Assembly: GCF_030272615.1 (NCBI RefSeq)
Contig: NC_081407.1
Location: forward strand, 262,122,574-262,186,573
Length of the DNA: 64,000 nucleotides
Reading direction: 5' to 3'
From: Cryptomeria japonica
Lineage: Eukaryota; Streptophyta; Pinopsida; Cupressales; Cupressaceae
Position numbers and translations under genes: made by a program
The notes under the pieces: generated by a model
The model's database searches: none
What the model was told of the DNA's origin: nothing
What the model saw: only the letters and a program-made list of their open reading frames with translations
In this document: piece by piece, positions 59,570-64,000 of the stretch
How positions within the stretch are numbered: position 1 is the first letter of the stretch
How the letters are laid out: each line of letters starts with the position of its first letter

Positions 59570-62500
59570 TTAAGATCAACCACAGGGTCTTCTAAAGATA
59601 CAAGAGAAGCCACACATACCATTGCATCCACATGTCGATTATCTTTTCGAGGAACAGGTTCCATGGTATAAGAATCAAATTTTTGTAATAAAGAGATGGC
59701 AAGGTCTTTATATTGTGATAATTTGTCTTGTTTTGCTTGATATATTCCTGTTACTTGTCTTATAATCAATTGCGAATCTCCATAGATATGTATGTGTTTT
59801 ATGTTCAGAGCTAAGGCTGCTTTTTATTCCCGCTATAAGAGCCTCATACTCAGCAATGTTATTGGTACACAAGAAATTTAGACGATAGGATAAGGGACTG
59901 GGTTTCTTTGTAGGAGAAATCAGAACAACACCTGCCCCCGATCCCGTACAACACTTAGAGCCATCAAAGTATAACTCCCAAGTTTCATCTTTCTCTATAG
60001 AAAGAATGAAGTCGTCAGGAAAAGACTCAGGGTTAGGGAAGGAGAAAGGTGAAGGGGCCTCAGCTAGGTGATCGGTCAACGCTTGCCCTTTAATTGCTCT
60101 TTGTGAAACAAATTTAAGGTCAAATTCAGTTAACATCATAACCCACTTAGCTAGGCGTCTTGATAAATCAGTTTTAGAGAAAAGATGCTTCAACGGATCA
60201 AACTTTACCATGACGTGGACTTCTGAGTTTAAGAGATAATGTCTCAATTTCTGAGTCGCAAACACCAAGGCCAAGCATTGTCTTTCTATCGCAGAATATC
60301 GGGTCTCATAATCGAGTAAGGTACGACTTATGTAATAAACCGGACATTCTTTACCATCTTTATCATGTTGTGCCAATAATGCTGCAAGAGCATGAGAGGA
60401 AGCAGCTGTATACAGAAGGAAGGGTTTGGAAGGTTCGGCAGGTTGAAGAATAGGAGGACTAGCCAAATACACTTTTAAATTTTCAAATGCTTGCTGACAA
60501 TCCTCATTCCATTGAAAAGTGATATCCTTTTTAAGGAGTTGAGTAAAAGGAAAGGTACGATCCGCAAGTTGAGACACGAACCTACGAATGGCTTGAATCT
60601 TTCCTTGTAAGCTTTTAAGTTGAGACACATTTCTAGGAGGTGGCATGTTGACAATAGCATCTATTTTCTTAGTGTCCACCTCAATCCCACGATGCGAAAC
60701 TATGAATCCTAATAGTTTTCCACTATCCACACCAAAAACACATTTTCGGGGATTCAAGCGCATGTGATATTTACGAATTCTTTCAAAGATTTGACGAAGG
60801 ATTTTAATATGATCCATGCGAAGAAAGGATTTGGCTAAAATGTCATCAACATAATCCTCTAAAATCTTATGCATATAATCATGAAAGATAAGGGTCATCG
60901 CTCGTTGATAAGTTGCACCGACATTTTTAAGTCCAAAAGGCATCATTATCCAACAAAACGTACCCCAAGGAGTGGTGAAAGCGGTTTTGAATTGATCTTG
61001 AGGGTTAATAAAAATTTGATTGTATCCTGAAAAACCATCCATGAAGGATAACAAGGCATGTCCTGCCGTAGAATCAACTATCATGTCAATGTTTGGAAGA
61101 GGAAAATCATCTTTTAAAGAAGCCTTATTTAGATCCCGAAAGCCGGTACACATTCTTATTTTGTTATCTGGTTTAGCCACAGCGACAATATTTGAAATCC
61201 ATGGGGAATAATCAATAGGGTGGATAAATCCAGCCTCCAATAACTTTTCAATCTCAGCCTTAACAAGCAGAGCCACCTTAGGATTCATTTTTCGAATCTT
61301 TTGTTTCATGGGCTTAGCATCAGGAACTAAGACAATGTTATGAGTAACAATCTTAGGATCTATACCAGGCATGTCAGAGTATGTCCAAGCAAAGATCTCG
61401 GGGAATTCATGCAATAAATCTTCATATTGTTTTTGTTCCTCTTCATCCAAACATTTTCCAATTTTAATAACTTTCTCTTTATTGCAAGGGTCCATCTTAA
61501 CATCAGTGGTGTCACTTATGAGAAGATTACTTTGTTGAGGAGTATCCTTTAGCTGAGGGAATTCTTTCACAATCCCATCATTATCCGTCTCTTTTCCAAA
61601 GTAGGCTTCAGTGTTCAAACAATAAGGGAGTCCCCTATTATGATGATAACGAGGAAGAGTGTCATATGCTCCTAAAAATTCAGCTAAAGCATCATCAGTA
61701 GGGAAAACGTCAAAAGCACAAGCACACGAAGGATCCCCATCAATATACTCAGGGTGTTGCATTGATAGAGATGTAGAAATAACATTAACACTAATGCATG
61801 GTCTTTTAGAAGCTTTAGTGCGCTTGCAGGGATTATAGCCAAGTCCAAAGGCATAACTGTGAAAATTAGTCTCTAGAGGAACTTTTATCCCTTGTTCATG
61901 AGCACCGCAACCATTTCCATGATACCCATGCTTAGCAAAAATGCGAAAACCACGACCATAACGATCAGCCATTTCAGGAAGAGAAGGTGGTTTTTCATAA
62001 GACAAAGAATCAAACTCTTCATAATTAGAGGTGTGAGGAGAAGAAGTTTGAGAAGCGGCCACAAAATTATTACTCATAGGTTCGGGTAAGATTGATTGAT
62101 TTTTAGCTTCTTCCTTCTTTTCAACTTTAAGTTCTCTAGAAGGAACCTTATATTCACCTACAAAGGTGGGATTAAAATCAAGAGATCCCCAATCGTCTTC
62201 TTCGAGGATCTTCCCAGGATCAAAATCCTTCTTATGTGTAGTTTCAAGTCGAGAAGAATCTTCTTCAAGAGCTCCAAACTCATCCAAAGAATTTTGATCA
62301 TCGGAGAGCGAGGATTCATCGATAGGTATCTTATTTAAAGAGTCATCACTAGATGAGGACGGCTTAGAAGAACCCCCCTTGGAAGTAGATGTTTGCAAAC
62401 AAGCTTGAAAATTAGTATCACCTATCAAGGTATATGTCTTATTGTTATAAATAAATTTAACTTGTCTATGCAATGTAGAGGGGACAACTTGCATACTGTG

Positions 62501-62626
62501 AATCCAAGGTCTCCCTAGTAGCAAGTTGTACATTAGATTTCCCGACATAACATGGATAGGTGTAGGCAAAGTAACAGGCCCCACTGTGATGGGTAAGGTG
62601 ATAGTACCTAATGAAGTTTTAGCCAC
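59570..62626 (-). pseudogene. Tat element protease end, RT, RNase H and archaeal RNase H
   Basis: One long frame of 972 codons (62626-59708). Protease end: YNLLLGRPWIHSMQVVPSTL. RT (about 61430-60720): AVAKPDNKIRMCTGFRDLNK, FMDGFSGYNQIFINPQDQFK, MPFGLKNVGATYQRAM and YVDD at 60853-60842. RNase H: FQWNEDCQQAFENLK, DYETRYSAIERQCLALVFA. Then the archaeal-type RNase H: ELYFDGSKCCTGSGAGVVLI, NNIAEYEALIAG; after a one-base insertion in an A-run at 59821-59825 it continues in another frame as YGDSQLIIRQVTG and HVDAM. The first RNase H lacks the usual Asp in LLYTAASSHA, consistent with the known loss of activity of this domain in Tat elements. Confidence 0.93.
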
Positions 62627-62638
62627 ATTATCAAAGCC

Positions 62639-63772
62639 TCAAATAGGATGAGAGTCTGGCTCAATTAAGGATGTATCCACATTCATCTTATGCAAAAGAT
62701 TAATGCTACACACATTGAGACCAGAACCATTATCCACTAGTGTTCGTCTTCTAGCAGTGTCTTTCATGATAACCACAATCATCAAGGGATCATATTGTTG
62801 TTGGATTTCACTAGTAGGCAACTCATCTTGGGTAAACACAATTTGAGCTTTAGGATTCATCACAGAGTTAACCAAAGATGCTATATTACTAGATGTATTC
62901 GGTGGAGGAACATTCAAATCTTTCAAGGCATCTTGTAACATTCCATGATGAGTGGAAGAAGTTTGAATCAAATACCAAAGGGATATCTTAGCAGGGGTAG
63001 CTTTAAGTTGTTCTATGAGATCATATTCCTTACTAAGAACTTGCGAAATACGGGGAGCTTGTGGAAGAATCGGTTGAGGATTCGGAAGAGAAACTGGGAT
63101 AACAGGAGGAGGACTAGGCTGCCTATTATTTCTGGTATGATAAGTATGGGCAACCGCATGATAACTCTCTCTAGTTATTTGCTTGGCATAACTATAAGGA
63201 CTTATAGGTTTTCTTCCTTGCACAATGATGATTGGTTTATTCGGAGTACGAAAGGAATCATGATCATACCCTCCTTGGACAGTAAGGAGAGGTGATTTAG
63301 GAACTTGAAAGGTGGGAGAAGGATAAGCTCCTTGGACTTCAAAGAGAGGCTTTTTATGCTCATTCAAGTTTATCATGTTAACTAATTTAGAAGTCTTGTT
63401 CTTGTTTAAAGATTTCGATAAAGCCACAAAGTCATCAAGAGCATCATCCAACAAAGCATGATCATATCTATTAAAAGGTTTATCTTTTGATTCAAAAGGA
63501 GAAATCTCCTCATAGAGGGGATTGTTGAAAACAACCATGTTACTAGATTTAGTGGAAGAGTTGATAGGAATGTACCCTTGAGAGGACTCATTCAACTTAT
63601 CTTTCTCATCGCAACGAAATGGCATAGTAACAAGGTTTATGAGTTTTTGGTAAAATGAAGGTTTGGTATCTTTAGGGTTCAAAAACTCATCTAAAGCTTC
63701 ATCTAATTCATCTTGGCTATACTCATAATAATCATCATAAGCATGAACATTTTGCAAATAAAAGTCTGACAT
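62639..63772 (-). pseudogene. N-terminal frame of the Tat element ending in protease
   Basis: The frame begins MSDFYLQNVHAYDDYYEYSQ and ends with a TGA just after SLIEPDSHPI, where the next bases (GFDNVAKTSLGTI) stay in the frame of pol. So this and the pol frame were one polyprotein. The protease catalytic stretch is TLVDNGSGLNVCSINLLHKM (DNG in place of the usual DTG/DSG, seen also in other Tat elements). The first 300 residues are acidic and Ser/Pro-rich. I see no capsid domain or CCHC knuckle, so a recognisable Gag is absent. Only about 130 bases separate the start from the LTR. Confidence 0.8.
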
Positions 63773-63809
63773 TTTGAAATAAAAAGTTGCATAAAATACA
63801 AAACACACT

Positions 63810-63839
63810 CTTTTTTTTTTTTTTTTTTTTTTTCTTTTT
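63810..63839. repeat. Poly-T (poly-A on the coding strand) run
   Basis: An almost pure homopolymer of about 27 T in the leader between primer site and first ATG. Confidence 0.9.
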
Positions 63840-63917
63840 AATGAAAATGAAATGAAAACACACTAAATCTAGATCTAGATCTAACAAATGCAATGCAAGA
63901 AGAAGCAATGATAGATT

Positions 63918-63936
63918 CACGTCGGGTTCACCAAAA
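63918..63936 (-). other. Probable primer binding site of the Tat element
   Basis: The minus strand downstream of the LTR end reads TTTTGGTGAACCCGACGTG. TGGTGAACCCGACG is the part expected to pair with a tRNA 3' end (…CCA). I could not assign the tRNA. Confidence 0.6.
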
Positions 63937-64000
63937 TGTGTGGGAGAAAAAGCGAGACTAGGTTATCATGCCCTAATCCTACCTTTTGACACACATTACG
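63937..64000 (-). repeat. 5' LTR of the Tat element, partial
   Basis: The 64 visible bases match 52767-52830 with one difference noted (AAGCGAGA against AAGTGAGA). The rest lies outside the window. Confidence 0.92.

Overview
This is a nuclear window from a seed plant, and it is mostly transposable elements. It holds one convincing host gene, several nested LTR retrotransposons and AT-rich intergenic DNA. I suspect a gymnosperm because gene density is low, one intron of the host gene is 4.7 kb and many retroelements are old and decayed. That is inference; nothing in the window identifies the species.

Layout. 1-660: antisense remnant of a plant LINE ORF1 (DUF4283 type). 723-4972: 5'-truncated Ty1/Copia element (integrase, reverse transcriptase, RNase H, 3' LTR), ending in a CATA/TA microsatellite. 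5.2-9.8 kb: mostly featureless, with a possible gag remnant and one tandem duplication. 9847-16442: a three-exon TIR1/AFB-family auxin receptor F-box gene on the + strand, whose first intron carries three sets of local tandem duplications. 16.4-22.5 kb: intergenic, with one possible minus-strand terminal exon and one inverted repeat. 22.5-31.4 kb: an ancient minus-strand Ty3/Gypsy element (gag, RT, RNase H, integrase recognisable in fragments). 31440-39541: a second Copia element of the same family on the minus strand. It is split by a 4.25-kb insertion with a 5-bp target duplication (AGTAC). That insertion contains an array of about 57-bp hairpin-forming units and a solo LTR with its own target duplication (CTGGG).

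40466-49515 is a complete LTR element with 3.6-3.8-kb LTRs around a 1.7-kb interior that encodes only Gag (a TR-GAG-type non-autonomous element). It was inserted into a CA microsatellite. Its LTRs carry a GC-rich cluster of five consecutive hairpins.

52767 to beyond the right edge is a minus-strand Ty3/Gypsy element that I place in the Tat lineage, because an archaeal-type RNase H follows the usual RNase H. Between its integrase and 3' LTR it carries a + strand, intron-containing but decayed gene with a plant mobile domain (PMD). Its LTR family is the same as that of the solo LTR near 36 kb. No Gag is recognisable, and its stop codons look like CGA-to-TGA changes.

How the parts relate. The auxin receptor is the only gene here with an evident cellular role. 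The retroelements relate to each other by nesting (solo LTR inside an insertion inside Copia) and by family (two Copia copies; one Tat element and its solo LTR).
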